A stretch of DNA of 64,000 nucleotides. Source: Tubiluchus corallicola. Taxonomy: Eukaryota > Priapulida > Priapulimorpha > Priapulimorphida > Tubiluchidae. Position 1 is the first letter of the stretch; every line of letters starts with the position of its first letter. The notes beneath the pieces were generated by a model. It searched no databases. It was not told the origin of the DNA and saw only the letters and a program-made list of their open reading frames with translations. The stretch is taken from assembly GCA_030141605.1 (NCBI GenBank), contig JAQGDQ010000246.1:184001-248000 (forward strand). The letters run 5' to 3'. Of this stretch, positions 1-63,635 are shown one piece after another. The translations under genes were made by a program, and so were the position numbers.

Positions 1-51994
<51,994 letters not shown>

Positions 51995-53290
51995 CTGTGG
52001 TTGATGTATGACTTCTTTGTAAAAGTGTTTTGCTTAGAAAAACTAGTGGATGTTCTGCCTTTAATGCAAAAAGTGACCTTACAGTCATGACAATAGCTGT
52101 ACTAGCGTGTAACAATTGCATGCATGTTCATATCACATTGGGCTTTGTAGTGTGGTACCCACTGTATTCATAAATCATTGATATGTATCTGTAAGCTTTA
52201 CAAAAAACTCATAATTCTGCCAACTAGTCTGATAAATTTGTGTGTGTTAATTTTTGTCCATGTAATATGTATTCTACATACCCATTTGTTGTTGATGTAT
52301 TTACAAGTATGTGAATGAATGACTGCAGAGACTAATGATTTATTTTTGTGTTTATGGCTTATATTTTTACAATGTTAACTGTGATCGTAATTGCTTATGT
52401 TTTCTATTTGCTTTATATCAGTTAATCTGCCGTAAATAATTTTAATTGTTGCATGTAAGTAAAATACTGCTTTTGCCATCATGATAAACTGGGTTGTGTT
52501 GGTTTATAACAGAGCCTTTTTTACTTTTTAATTAGTTAATATATCTTGGGTGTTTACCAGGTATGTGTAGCTCACCAGAAAATTTTGTTACAGGTTTATA
52601 TTAAGTTATACTAATTTAAGATATTTAAAGAATAGTTTTTAGTTGTAGCACATAACTGAATTATACAATTGCAAGAAAGCATTTTCTATCGCATTAATTA
52701 ATAAGTCTTATTTAGAGGGTTTTTAAGCAGTTTTTTGAAAGTCAGTGTTGTCATTAAAATTGTAAATGCTGTGCATATTATTAAAAATAGTGTGTTATAC
52801 ACGTATTTGTTATGTATTATCATAGCTGTGTTAACACGTTTTCTCTAATTTATTTTTATTGTCAAAGCTTATGCCTGTAACAATAACCTCATAAAATGTG
52901 CAAATGTATGCATGATTTCTGCAAACCAAATTCAGTTTATACTTGCACATTACCAAAAGTAAAAATAACTTATATATAATACACTATTCATAAAGCATTC
53001 TAAGATTGCTACAAATTTTCACAATTTGTAAGATAATCATGCCTTTTCAAAGATTTGGAATACAGTCATTTCACCATAATTCTTTGTAATATAATGAACG
53101 ACTTGCTTGTAAAAGTTTGCTTTGCTGCTCGAACTTCGACAAAATTGAAGTAAAGGATGTACAATGATTGTACATTGAAATAAGAAGTAAGCTTTAAAAG
53201 CTGATTAATATTTCAGTATGTTTCACATTTATGTATAGCTTTACTATATGGATACACTTGTTATTAATAAAAATCTCTGTACAGTCACAG
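51995..53290 (+). other. DAGLA: DAGLA 3' UTR with AATAAA at 53266-53271
   Basis: About 1.3 kb of AT-rich, non-coding sequence after the stop. Its first good polyadenylation signal is AATAAA at 53266-53271, followed by a GT-containing stretch (ctctgtacagtcacaggtatgt). The UTR end is inferred. Confidence 0.6.
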
Positions 53291-56200
53291 GTATGTTTTT
53301 GAGATTCTGTTAGAATTAGGAATCATTCAGATCTATAGCACGTTCTTATCAATTTCACATTATTAGCTGTGATAAATAGTAAAAGAAGAGCTTGTAGACG
53401 AATTAACTATATCGGTTATTTCAAAATTGTGAAGATATTTCCATTTAATAATCAAAAATCCTACATTCGTGTGCAGCTGACAATTAAACTAAAAACTCGT
53501 TGCAAAGATAATTCGTGTTGAAAAATTGACCTTGTTTTTTCAGAAGTCGTTTTAGACATCTCCAGAAAAGATATACATCGGTTCTAAAAGCTACAATATA
53601 TACACTGACAATAGAATGCATTTCTCTGAGAATATCAATTGAAACCGTGTATTTCAGTGGACATGTAAACCTTATTTGACTATGTGTGCGAAAAGGATGG
53701 TAATTATTTCAATATAATTTTTCACTAATACACAAGATAACAAGGTAAAAAGCAAATGTTTATATTTACGATTATATTTAGAAATCGTAAATGTAAACTA
53801 AAACAACACTGTCCCCTTACTGTACTTACCTTTAGTAGCCATTTTCTTTTTTGCTGTCTAGTTACCTGCTTGGGTCACATGCATGTGCTAACTTTTGATT
53901 GAAAAGATGATGAAGGTATATTCAGATAAACGCAGGACTTCAATTTATATACCTGTGTACCAGTTTGAATATACCCCCATTTATTATTTTATTATACCCA
54001 TTACTCCCCCCCCCCCGTAATTCTAATCTAGTTTGTTCAAGGTGCTGGGATATACCTAAATTAGGTACAATAACTAGGCTTAATTAAAGTGCCTCTGTGA
54101 GGTTATCGTATACTAGGTTAGATATTGTGCTTTCTCCTCCATTAGTTTCAGACTATCCCCTCTAAAGACGAAGCCTGGATTTGTTAATTATAACGCTATT
54201 TCATATTTCTCGAATCCACGTATATAACTGGTTTCTGAATGGTCAACCCGTCAAAAAGTATGATTTCAACGTTAAGAAAGTAAATAATAATTTTGCACAA
54301 AAGCAGTTTTGTTGCATGTTCATATACATTCATTTGTACATTGTGTACAAAATTTTTATGAATTGATCATGTGACCTGTGTTGGTGGAAAAACATGTGGC
54401 GCTAAAAATGTTAAAAATATTTGAAAATAAATTACGTGAACTAGTTTCACGTTTGGGAACAATAAGTTGTCTGCTTATTTTATACTCATGAGTATCTCAT
54501 TTCTATTATAAACCAAATCTCTAAAAATATTTGACAGTAAAATATTTGAGCAGCCGTGCACAAAACACACAAGTTCATAAATTGATTAATGACGATAATT
54601 TTGAGAACACGCAATTTTTGAATATAATAAATTTTAGTCTATATACTACTAAAGCATACAAACGAATTCATAGTATCGTAAAACAATTTTCATCATAAAG
54701 TCGGTGTACTGGTACTCAGGTGTGTCAGTTTATTAAAGCCAGGGTCGGTTTTAAGCCAATTCGACAGATTTGTTCAAATTGGGCCCTGCGCCAAGGGAGA
54801 CAGATCATTTTGGCACGGCCATTTGGGCGCGGCCGTTTGGGCGCCGGCCCTCTTGGGCGCGAGACATTTGGACGCCAGAATTGACGCACGATACGTTTGA
54901 AGAGAAAATAATTTCTGTGTTGCGTTGCAAAACGCGATGCCTATACTTGGCCTATTAGGTGAAACCTCTTGGCTTGTTTAGTTACATTTAATTTTTGAAA
55001 TTTAGTAAAGTTTTTGTAAACAAATAAATAATTATTTTCGTGAATACGATCGTGTAATTGACACTAGAAATAAATAAAAGCTCACCATGTGTAAAAAACT
55101 CTGCTGTTGAACATTTCGCAAGAGATACCGTGAAGAAGCTTAATCTTGAAAGTGATAATTATGTATTAAGCATTTTTTTCTCATTAATTGACTTGCTTCT
55201 TTCGAATAGGCAGCTAGTATAAGCAACGTAACTTAAAGCATACCAAGCGCTTGATGAACAGTTGCACGTTAACTTTACGCTATCGTGAGCTCACTTGGAG
55301 CAAACTGGAACAGCTAGGTTGGCTCATTCTATTTGCAAATTTTAATAAGCATTGCTAATAATGAACAACTAAATCTCACTGTTCATGATACTGACATGCT
55401 TTGTTAATTTTAAAAACTACACATAGGCTAATACTGAAGGTGGCGAAAGTACAGAAACTGGTTTTCATTGTGTTATTTAACATTATAACAGGAAAATAGT
55501 GAATCATTAAAAATTTAATGAACAAAAATAAAAAAACAGGTAGAATATTAAAATTTTGTTGATTCCCAAATGTCTCGTGTCCAAGTGTCCCCGTGCCCAA
55601 ATTTCCCTCGCCTAAATGACCGTGCCCAAATATCACGTATCCGCGCACATGCTCGGGGCGGAGGACGCTATGATGAATTAATGTGTCCTGTGTGCACGAT
55701 TTTTCTTTAAACTGTGAAAGCGGTGAAACTATTCAGTCTGTCCTCGTATATCTATGCTTCAATGTTTTGTTGCTAATCATTTGCTTATTTATTTTGTAAT
55801 TTCAGTTGACCGACGCCATTTACTTTTTTGAAAAAGGTCATTGACGAGCCCCGTATGCGTTAGTTAGATCGTCGTTGAATTTTAATTATTTTTACTAATT
55901 TGTTTACGATATTCAAACCCATAACACAGAAATAGTGTTGTTAATGAGAATGCATAACATAAATCTATAGGTCAGTAATATAACTAAACTGATATATAAC
56001 TAAAAAAATATGTCAGTCATTATCTTGACTTGTAATAAAACATTAAAATTTTTAAATTGGCATTCAATTTTTAGTTCATTATTGCGGCTAATGATAGAGC
56101 CTAAAACCCTCAACCCTTTTTAGCTGAGACTGGCGTACTACACTAAGCATATTACACTAATCTTCAGCTTTCGTAGAGAACAGGGCCCCGCTAACAATTT

Positions 56201-58175
56201 TCTAATTGGGCCCCGCACTTCCTAGCTCGGGCCCCGATACGACGCACATCAGAAGAACCCCTTCGAATCTCTCATTGTAATATTGGTAAGATGGATTGAC
56301 AATCTGACGTCTCTGTACTTTTACCAAATCACAGGCATTTATGTACGCTTCCATTATGTAGGTATGATACTACGATCGTATATGTGAAACTGTGGAGGTA
56401 GTTTAATTTAAACCTAGTCTTTAATTAACCTGGAGGTAAATTTCACTTACGTTCATGTTTCTTGCACGTTCTGCTGTTTTCAATTCTTTACCGTACCATG
56501 TACTCATTCACTGTACATATTAGGTAAGTATCAATATCAATTACAGGTAAATCGACCAATTCTGTTATACATTGTTGATTGTGTGTACTATTACATGCAC
56601 TTTGGAAATCAGAAACAGGAAAACGTGTCACTGGCTGGGCATTGATAACACTTTCAAACACTTACGATGTAATGTCTATCAACTGCAATGGGTCGCTGTA
56701 AAGTTGTTGCATTTAGCAGAAACTTCATGTGTTCACAACTCATGAGATTGTTTGCAATGTCTACGATTTGTTGTTATTCGTCGTCTTTTATACTGGTATC
56801 GGTTCAAATATTCCTACGCGCGACGCTGTTTGTGTTTCCAGAACTACTGTTAGGAGATTTATCAGGACAGTGAAAAAGCCGCGGATTAGCCTGTAGAGGC
56901 ATTCACAATGCTAAAAGATTTTCGCTTACGTTTTGGTCTGGAAAAATTTCATCTTCGCTGTCGTCATCAGATGAACTCGTGACAATGTCACGTCTGAAGA
57001 ACTCTGTAATCTGTCAATTTGACACAGACTTGTCAATATCTTCACTGTTTGAACCAAGCATTACCATGATTCGAATTTGTTCGGCGATGAATTTCCTACA
57101 CACTATTATCTCGTAATTACAAAATTTCTGCAAATATAGTACATTCTACAACTAGTCTACTACTGCTCTACATCTATTACTAACACTACTAGTGCAATTA
57201 CTTGTGACATTATTTAGTACGCGCTATGTGTAGTACCAAGCTTCTCAAATGATTACTAGAGTAACAGCAAATATAGAAGATACACAGATAGAGGGCTTCT
57301 ATAACCCCTTATTTTTAGTATGTTTTAGAGACTTTTTGGGAGTGTATTGTTCAGTCGCTATACGATATTGTTATTCCCCTACGAAGGCAGTACATTATGA
57401 CGATTCATTCATGTTGCTTGTCATATAATTATATATCAGTATACTTCTCACCAATGCACATATTGCCAATACACGTTTTGTCAGTGAAAAATTCGTCTGT
57501 TTCATTTATTTGCTTTGTATTTTGCTAGTAAACATTCTGGCAATAAACGAAATCGCCAATATAAATTACACATTGACGTTACCACCTGCGCAATTATAAT
57601 ATTATTGGGTATAGTAATGCAATTCAAATAGCCGTACCCAATGAATTAATATAATTATAGAGATGTACGACTGTACATATGTACTTATTTTAGACTAAAA
57701 GTGAGGTCCTATATACACTGTGACCTATGTTTCGTTGTGTACTTTGCGTGTGCATATTGGCATATTTACGCACTTAGATAACTGCATTTTTGATAAACAT
57801 CTGCTGCATGTCACTAGTGATAATCATCGCAAAATACGAAATGTAGTTAAGACCTCAGCAGAACTTTTTATACCCTCAACAAGGTTTACATCCATAAGAA
57901 TAGGTTACGAGTCCAGAGCTTCGCACAAGGTATAACTTTAAATAATTTCAATTAAACTTTTTTATTGCCAAATTTTTATATCGCTAAACCAATAGGGTCT
58001 TTTTCTTCAAATCTCGTAAAAGTTTTTGTCTTTTAAGGCGTTAAATTCGTAACATGTCTTATTAATGTTTCAGGAGATTTTTCAAAGTTAGCTGCTGAAT
58101 AAACGTTTTAAATACTAACAAGTATATTAATAACTGTAGTTTCCTTTCATTAAGCTAAAAACTTTTTATTGCAGA
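53291..58175. other. Intergenic region between DAGLA and the GH16 gene
   Basis: No reading frame or exon that I can assign. Contains a C9 run near 54008, the inverted-repeat element 54800-55640, and two gggcccc-rich patches (54738-54795, 56180-56240) similar to each other. The GH16 promoter and any 5' UTR exon must lie here, but none is identifiable. Confidence 0.5.
54800..55640. mobile_element. MITE-like element with TTTGGGCRCGG inverted ends
   Basis: The left end (54800-54876) consists of repeated phrases such as catttgggcgcgg and gagacatttgg. The complement of the right end (55563-55640) gives the same order of phrases along about 75 bp with substitutions. The 0.69 kb interior has no transposase frame. 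Local GC is far above the surroundings. Confidence 0.7.
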
Positions 58176-58235
58176 TGCTGTCTATTTCATTAATGGTTTT
58201 TCTCGCTGGTGTAACATTAATAAATGGAAAAGCAT
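58176..58235 (+). CDS. GH16 exon 1: signal peptide (frame disturbed)
   Basis: Acceptor tattgcag directly before ATG, donor gtaagt. In the frame that joins exon 2 the exon ends LAGVTLINGKA plus one nt. The ATG at 58176 is in another frame (MLSISLMVF.. then TAA after 12 codons). One more T in the TTTT run at 58198-58201 would fuse both halves into an ordinary 20-residue signal peptide. Either an assembly or allelic indel, or a start codon in an upstream exon ending in phase 1. Confidence 0.6.
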
Positions 58236-58520
58236 GTAAGTTTTATTTTATTTTTTCCTGATTCGAAATACATAAACTGCACAAAACACTACATATTGTG
58301 TTTCAGGCTTGAATTCTTTTCTTGCCACACTATATGTCCCATTTTTTCCAACAGGAGTCTACGTCGTCGTCATCATCATCATCATCGGCATCGTCATCTT
58401 TGTTTTCATCGTCGTAGTCATCGCCGTTATAATCGTTGTACTCATCATCATCATGATCATTAGAGGTTATTGTGAACTTTTTAAAAAGGCCTAAAAATAA
58501 AAGGCAGAGTTAAAAATCAC

Positions 58521-58606
<86 letters not shown>

Positions 58607-61600
58607 TGAAAAGAGATTCGTGATGCTTACGCGAAGCTTTTGTCGATGATGGTTTTTATTAGTAGCAGTGGATTTCGCTTTAAACTTAACTCTGGTCATT
58701 TTTTGCAATAATTTATTAGAAAAAATAACTCTTTTATAATTGTAGACATCATGGAACCCAAGTACTGCACACAGTTCCCATGTCTGATATTTGAAGATAA
58801 CTTTGAGGATTTTGACACAGAAACGTGGGAACATGAAATCACTATGGCTGGAGGAGGGGTAAGAGTTCAAAATGGATATAACATGCATCTTTGAAGCAAG
58901 ATTACAGTTGTTATCATTTGTATGGGCCTACATTCTATATGCTGTTGTAAACACAACTGTAATGCCTAAGAACAAGGAATTTTACATATGAACACGAATC
59001 TCAAAAAAAAGTTTTTGTTAAGTGTTATGTAAAAATATACTGTACGTCTACATTTTACTGTAGACAAATACTACAAAGATGTGCGGGGCGGGGGCGGTAA
59101 TTATGCTATATCATGTACGCTCGTGTTAGTTTTTGAATTTAATCATAAATAATTTTAGAATACGTATAAAATAAATTTAATAATAAGGTTTTTAAATATT
59201 GTTACGAAGGCAGATTTTGATCAAGCCCCATGTATGTAACGGGTATAGTTGAGAAGTCCAGTAATGCAAATGTGTCTGTATAAAATGGAGTGAATGAATG
59301 CTTCCGACTCACCTGTCTGTTGGTTGAAGTGTCTTTCTAGGCAATCTTGGAAATGCTCTTTAAGCAATAAAATTGCGTTTTTTTACATTTTGCTACTTGT
59401 GTGGGCTCTATATATCCTGAGCGGATCGGCATCGGACGCCAGATTCGTTCATGGCAAAAGTCTTTACAATATGTTTGTATAATATTGTTTTAGAACTGGG
59501 AATTTCAGCTTTATCACAATAACAGAACCAACAGTTTTGTGAAAAATGGCATGCTTCATCTTAAACCGGTAGGTAAAACTCTTTTATTTTATGTACTTAA
59601 CAACCAGGCCAAACAAAATCCATTCTGCTTATATTAATGCAAGCGAGCTAAAAGCTGCCTTTCAGTGTTAAAGAAGATTAATTTTCAAAATCCACAATAT
59701 TTCTGTAATGTTTGAAAATAATGTATAATAAATTAACAGCAACAATTATTTTGGAAAAGCGACTTTAAATAATATAGTTTGACACACGTGAGAGTGTGTG
59801 TAATGCTAATGTAGTACTAACTACCTCTCCCAAGAAGAACTTTAGGGAGCAGTTCCTCGCTCTGTTACCAGTTTTTTGTCTTAAGTGCAGCAACCAAGAA
59901 CTAAGCGTAAAATGGGAACGGTCCTATTCTAAAGGTTTCACAATCAAAAGAGGCAAGATAGTATTCTGTGGTCTCTTTTGTACAACATTTATATTGGCAA
60001 ATTATCTGTAAAACTGTATAAATTGAAAGGTTGTTATACTGCATATTGTTTACTGAGTCATATTATATATGCAAATGATATAATTTTATTAAATCCCTCT
60101 CTGCCTGTATTGCAAGAACTCTTACACTGTTGTGACAATCAGACACAATATCCACTTTAATTATACGAAAAATAAATGTTTTTTGTGAAATTTCTCTCAA
60201 TGGTCTAAATAACGAACTGACAACGCAGATATTAAAATTTAAATTCATTCTATTGTATGTAACAAACACACGTTGCGCAGAAAACGATTACTAGAAAGTA
60301 ATTGTCAACTCGGTACGAATTATACAAACTCGTTATTTTAAGATGTGGAACAAAGGACTATTTGCAAATAATAATCCTCGAACATGACAGCTATATGAAT
60401 CTTTTTTTAGTGTAGGTATCGCATACTTTAGTATTTTTAGTATAGCTTTTATTGTAGTATTTTAGTGTAGTGCGATGTAAATGTTTTTATACTGAAGTAA
60501 AAGTAGCTTGCATAGCCCAACGTTCCTCTAAAACTGCAGAAATTTTATAACGAACGTTTGTTGCACTATAGCAGTTTTGGAAGAAAGTTACACACGTTTT
60601 ATAAATATCAGTTTGTATATAAATGAATAATCTATCCAAAGCTCTCCTGTGTCTAGAACAGCCTCAGGCGACTCTATTTTTGCATTTCTTATTCTGTTTA
60701 AATAAATAATATAGAATCAGATCGAAGACAAGTACGGAGAAGGATATTGCGGATGGGGTTCCATAAATCTCTGGGGTATGAATGGGCCAGGCGACGTGTG
60801 CACAAGTAATGCGTACTATGGATGTGAACGGGTCGGTACTGATGCTAATTATTTGAATCCGATTCAGTCAGCCAGAGTAAGAACCTTGAACTCCTTCTCA
60901 TACAAATATGGCGCTTTAGAGGTTCGTGCTCAAATGCCTGTTGGCGATTGGCTTTGGCCAGGTGAGTGAAGAATCCATGAAGTTTTTATTTTGAACTAGT
61001 AGGAATGGAATTAGTCATGCAATGATTTTAAATAAGAATGTATGTGTTGCCTTAATTTAAACAACTTTTTAATTAATAGCACATAGTCGATTTATTTGAT
61101 GAAAATAAACTGATTTTATTTCAAGATGTGTTTTAGTCTGAATAAAATGTTTTTATCATGCCATTGAATCATTTACACCGTACAAGCCGTCCCATACTCA
61201 ATAACAAAAGATACTTTTTATATTTAATAGCAGAAGATTGTTGGACTGGTCCTAGAATAAGTATATATTTTCGTAATTGTAAAAGCGCAAATGTTCTATT
61301 CTCCATTACGGCTTATCAATTGCATTTCTACTATTGACTACACATTCTAAAGATCTGTATTTCTAAAATCTGAGCTCGCAGAGCGCTAGCCATGCCACAG
61401 ATTTTGTATGTGTGCCTGATTAACTTTAGTACCTAATTAAGAACAACTTAAATGACTTTTCAGCAATATGGCTTCTTCCGAAAGGTTGGCCATATGGAGA
61501 ATGGCCAGCTTCTGGTGAGATTGATCTTGTTGAGAGCCGAGGTAAGAGAATGAATATTTTAGGAAAAACGTTGTAGTGTCAGTCAATGTAGAGTTAGCTT

Positions 61601-62529
61601 AACAACACTGAGTGAATTTAAATCCAAAATTTCGAATATAACCATGTTTGTCACACGAATATGACCATAAACTAATGGCCATACCTAGTCCAGTGTAGTT
61701 TATTCATGTCAGAAAATGTAGATTATTACGCTCATGTATGATCGACCAGTGTGTATGATGGCCGTCACTTGACTATGCTTGTCCTGTGGGGTTCATGCAT
61801 GTGTGATTGAGCTCTTTCCTATAATTTTCACATTTTGGGTTCTTTCTCCAGCTCCTAAAACAATTCCAATATTTTTTAGCCAATATATTGTCTGAGCCTC
61901 AGGTCTGCAAGTTTCTTGAGACACTATAGTTTAGGTATTATAGTTTTAGAGTTCTTCAATTCTATGGCTCGATGCTTAAAACTCGATGCCTAACACGAGG
62001 AAGAATCAGATAGTTTCTCTTGGTGAACTTAAAAATCATGCAGATCCTCTAGAAGCAATGAGGTTAAAAATCATTTACACAGAAAATTTAAGGGAAGCCT
62101 TCGCTAAAGTTAATAGATGTACAGTTCTACAAAAACAGGCATTTAAACTAAATATTCGGAAAAAATTATAGGAAATATTTTATAAAGACGGTTGCCCTCG
62201 TAGTGTGACAACTCATAGTGAGAGGGCGTGCGCGAATGAGGTGTCGCAGCTTAACACAAAAGTTTACACAGTTCTTCGAGTAGCAACGATGAATTAGAAA
62301 CGCCTTCCAACCAAAAAAAGGTGCTTGAAGCGCCCTGAATTTTTCGTGTTAGTCTTGGCTTTTCATAAGCCATCGGCAAGCACTTGATGTCAAAAGTTAA
62401 GCTACAATAGGAAAAATCTAATGCGAGCGCACTTAGGTTTAAAGTGTACCGCTGTAAAACGGCTGCTCTCCATAGATAAAAAACGAAGGAGTGTATTAGA
62501 CGAAAGCACTAACTCTATTATTATCTACA

Positions 62530-62591
<62 letters not shown>

Positions 62592-63635
62592 CATCATCAT
62601 CATCATCATCATCGCCCTCGTAGTCGTCGTCATCATCATCATCATTATTATATACAGTGAACAAGCATATATTTCGATTTATATCGATCTCATATATTTG
62701 ATAGGCAATGAAGATTATCGCATGGGAGAAGAGTCTTTAGGGGTAGACATGGCAGGATCAACTTTGCATTTTGGACCCTTCTGGCCAGAAAACGGTTATG
62801 AACTGGCGCATGCTTCATAGTAGGATGCTACGATTAACATATTAAACCTATTAGAGCATTAATTTTGGCGAATTAAATTCCACGCAATTCTGCAATATTT
62901 TAGTTATTTTACTGCGTTGTACTGCATATTGTATCAGATTATGTTGTATCATATTGTATTGTACTGTAATGTGTTGTGCTATGCTGTTTTTGTGTGTTGC
63001 ATATTGTGTTTGTATTGTGTGTTGTATTGAACTGTACGGTACGGTATAGCATTGTATTGGGTATACCAGGTCTTATTATAAGTATTGCAGGATTTTAGGT
63101 TCCTAAAAGTCTCCATTTTTTGCTACAGTAAAGCGGGATTTGGAACTTTTGGAAACTCAATGCATGTTTACAGGCTGGAATGGGACTCAAGTGAATTTAA
63201 GTGAGTATAAAATAACATGTAAAATCAAAATGATGATAATTTTGATCGGCCATCGTTGTAATTATCGTGGAGTCGACCTTTGTTTAAATTTCATCACAAA
63301 TTAGAAATGCTTTCGCTGCGTTAATTAATTATCTAACTTTGACTTAATCTATTGAATATTTGAAAATGGGCCAAATGAGTATAATAGTGACGATTTCTAG
63401 GTTTCACTTTTAATATCACTATTGTGTAAGTGCGTAAGGTTTCTTTTTCAAATGCTGATTTGCTGTCATGTTGTAATTATTTAGCTGGTATGTAGACGGA
63501 GAACATAAATTGCGCATAGACCCTGGTTCAGGCGGATTCTGGGACTTCGGAGGATGGCAAAACAAATTTGGCAATGATCCATACCTTACTAATCCGTGGG
63601 CTGCAGGAAGCAAAATGGCACCCTTTGATCAGGAG
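58176..63635 (+). CDS. Secreted GH16 beta-1,3-glucan-binding protein/glucanase (5' part; continues beyond window)
   Basis: Glycoside hydrolase family 16, laminarinase/beta-GRP type, secreted. Exons: 58176-58235, 58746-58858, 59494-59568, 60715-60961, 61464-61541, 62705-62819, 63129-63200, 63485-63635, all phase-consistent and leaving in phase 0. Visible: signal-peptide-like start; CLIFEDNFEDFDTETWEHEI; NWEFQLYHNNRTNSFVKNG; NPIQSARVRTLNSFSYKYG; MPVGDWLWP-AIWLLPK; ASGEIDLVESRG with both catalytic glutamates (61517-61519, 61532-61534); AGSTLHFGPFWPENGY; GGFWDFGGWQ; KMAPFDQE. The family continues with FY-hydrophobic-NVAVGG, so at least one exon lies to the right. No N-terminal CBM39-like domain is present. 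The intact motif suggests it could cleave beta-1,3-glucan (digestion of algal or fungal glucan, or immune recognition), unlike the catalytically dead insect GNBP3 type. Confidence 0.93.
58363..58462 (+). repeat. (ATC)n-type triplet patch
   Basis: GTC/ATC triplets in GH16 intron 1, about 60 nt before an (AG)n tract. Confidence 0.8.
58521..58604 (+). repeat. (AG)n microsatellite
   Basis: Near-pure AG run of about 84 nt in GH16 intron 1. Confidence 0.95.
58746..58858 (+). CDS. GH16 exon 2: CLIFEDNFEDFD..WEHEIT
   Basis: Acceptor aattgtag, donor gtaaga. Two nt complete a Tyr codon, then 37 codons ending MAGGG, phase 0. Typical N-terminal strand of the GH16 beta-GBP fold. Confidence 0.94.
59494..59568 (+). 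CDS. GH16 exon 3: NWEFQLYHNNRTNSF
   Basis: 25 codons, phase 0-0; acceptor tattgttttag, donor gtaggt. Joins GGG to NWEFQ exactly as in the family. Confidence 0.94.
59800..60290 (+). mobile_element. LINE reverse-transcriptase relic in GH16 intron 3
   Basis: ELSVKWERSYSKGFTIKRG (59895-59955), then after a frameshift RQDSILWSLLYNIYIGKL, and HIIYANDIILLNPSLPVLQ (about 60058-60115). This follows the RT order RQG..LSP.LFNIY - YADD - LLSPS. The YADD catalytic box is YAND, and stops follow. Only about 0.5 kb of the element is recognisable. Confidence 0.7.
60715..60961 (+). CDS. GH16 exon 4: EDKYGEG..GDWLWP
   Basis: Acceptor aataatatag (or the in-frame cag six nt later at 60720), donor gtgagt; leaves in phase 1. 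Contains NPIQSARVRTLNSFSYKYG and MPVGDWLWP. The first acceptor is preferred because NQI fills the place of the usual TLT before EDKYG. Confidence 0.93.
61464..61541 (+). CDS. GH16 exon 5: catalytic motif GEIDLVE
   Basis: Acceptor gacttttcag, donor gtaaga; phase 1-1. AIWLLPK, EWPASGEIDLVESR: nucleophile Glu at 61517-61519 and acid/base Glu at 61532-61534. Confidence 0.96.
61985..62540 (+). pseudogene. Decayed coding-like stretch in GH16 intron 5
   Basis: A 61-codon frame rich in Lys/Leu/Ala (KNQIVSLGELKNHADPLEAM..) and, after stops and shifts, another (RAHLGLKCTAVKRLLSIDKK). Looks like remains of a mobile-element or other protein. No family recognised. Confidence 0.25.
62531..62650 (+). repeat. 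(ATT)n(ATC)n triplet array
   Basis: About 20 ATT units followed by ATC and GTC units, 55 nt before GH16 exon 6. Confidence 0.95.
62705..62819 (+). CDS. GH16 exon 6: GVDMAGSTLHFGPFWP
   Basis: Acceptor tttgatag, donor gtagga; phase 1 to 2. Retaining the intron would hit TAG at once, so splicing here is required. Product NEDYRMGEESLGVDM and GSTLHFGPFWPENGYELAHA. Confidence 0.93.
62910..63060 (+). repeat. Degenerate pentamer array (TTGTA/TGTAC type)
   Basis: ttgtatcatattgtattgta and related five-base phrases fill the 309-nt intron between GH16 exons 6 and 7. Roughly the complement of the array at 40880-41100. Confidence 0.7.
63129..63200 (+). CDS. GH16 exon 7: SMHVYRLEWDSSEF
   Basis: Acceptor tttgctacag, donor gtgagt; phase 2-2. 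GFGTFGNSMHVYRLEWDSS corresponds to the family's HxYxLEWT strand. Confidence 0.93.
63485..63635 (+). CDS. GH16 exon 8: WYVDGE..GGFWDFGGW..KMAPFDQE
   Basis: Acceptor ttatttag, donor gtatcg; 1 nt plus 50 codons, leaving in phase 0. Last exon of the gene inside the window. Confidence 0.94.

Noticed and set aside
54770-54958. Short frame with repeated FGRR/ARP phrases
   Set aside because: Translation of the TTTGGGCRCGG repeat end, not a protein.
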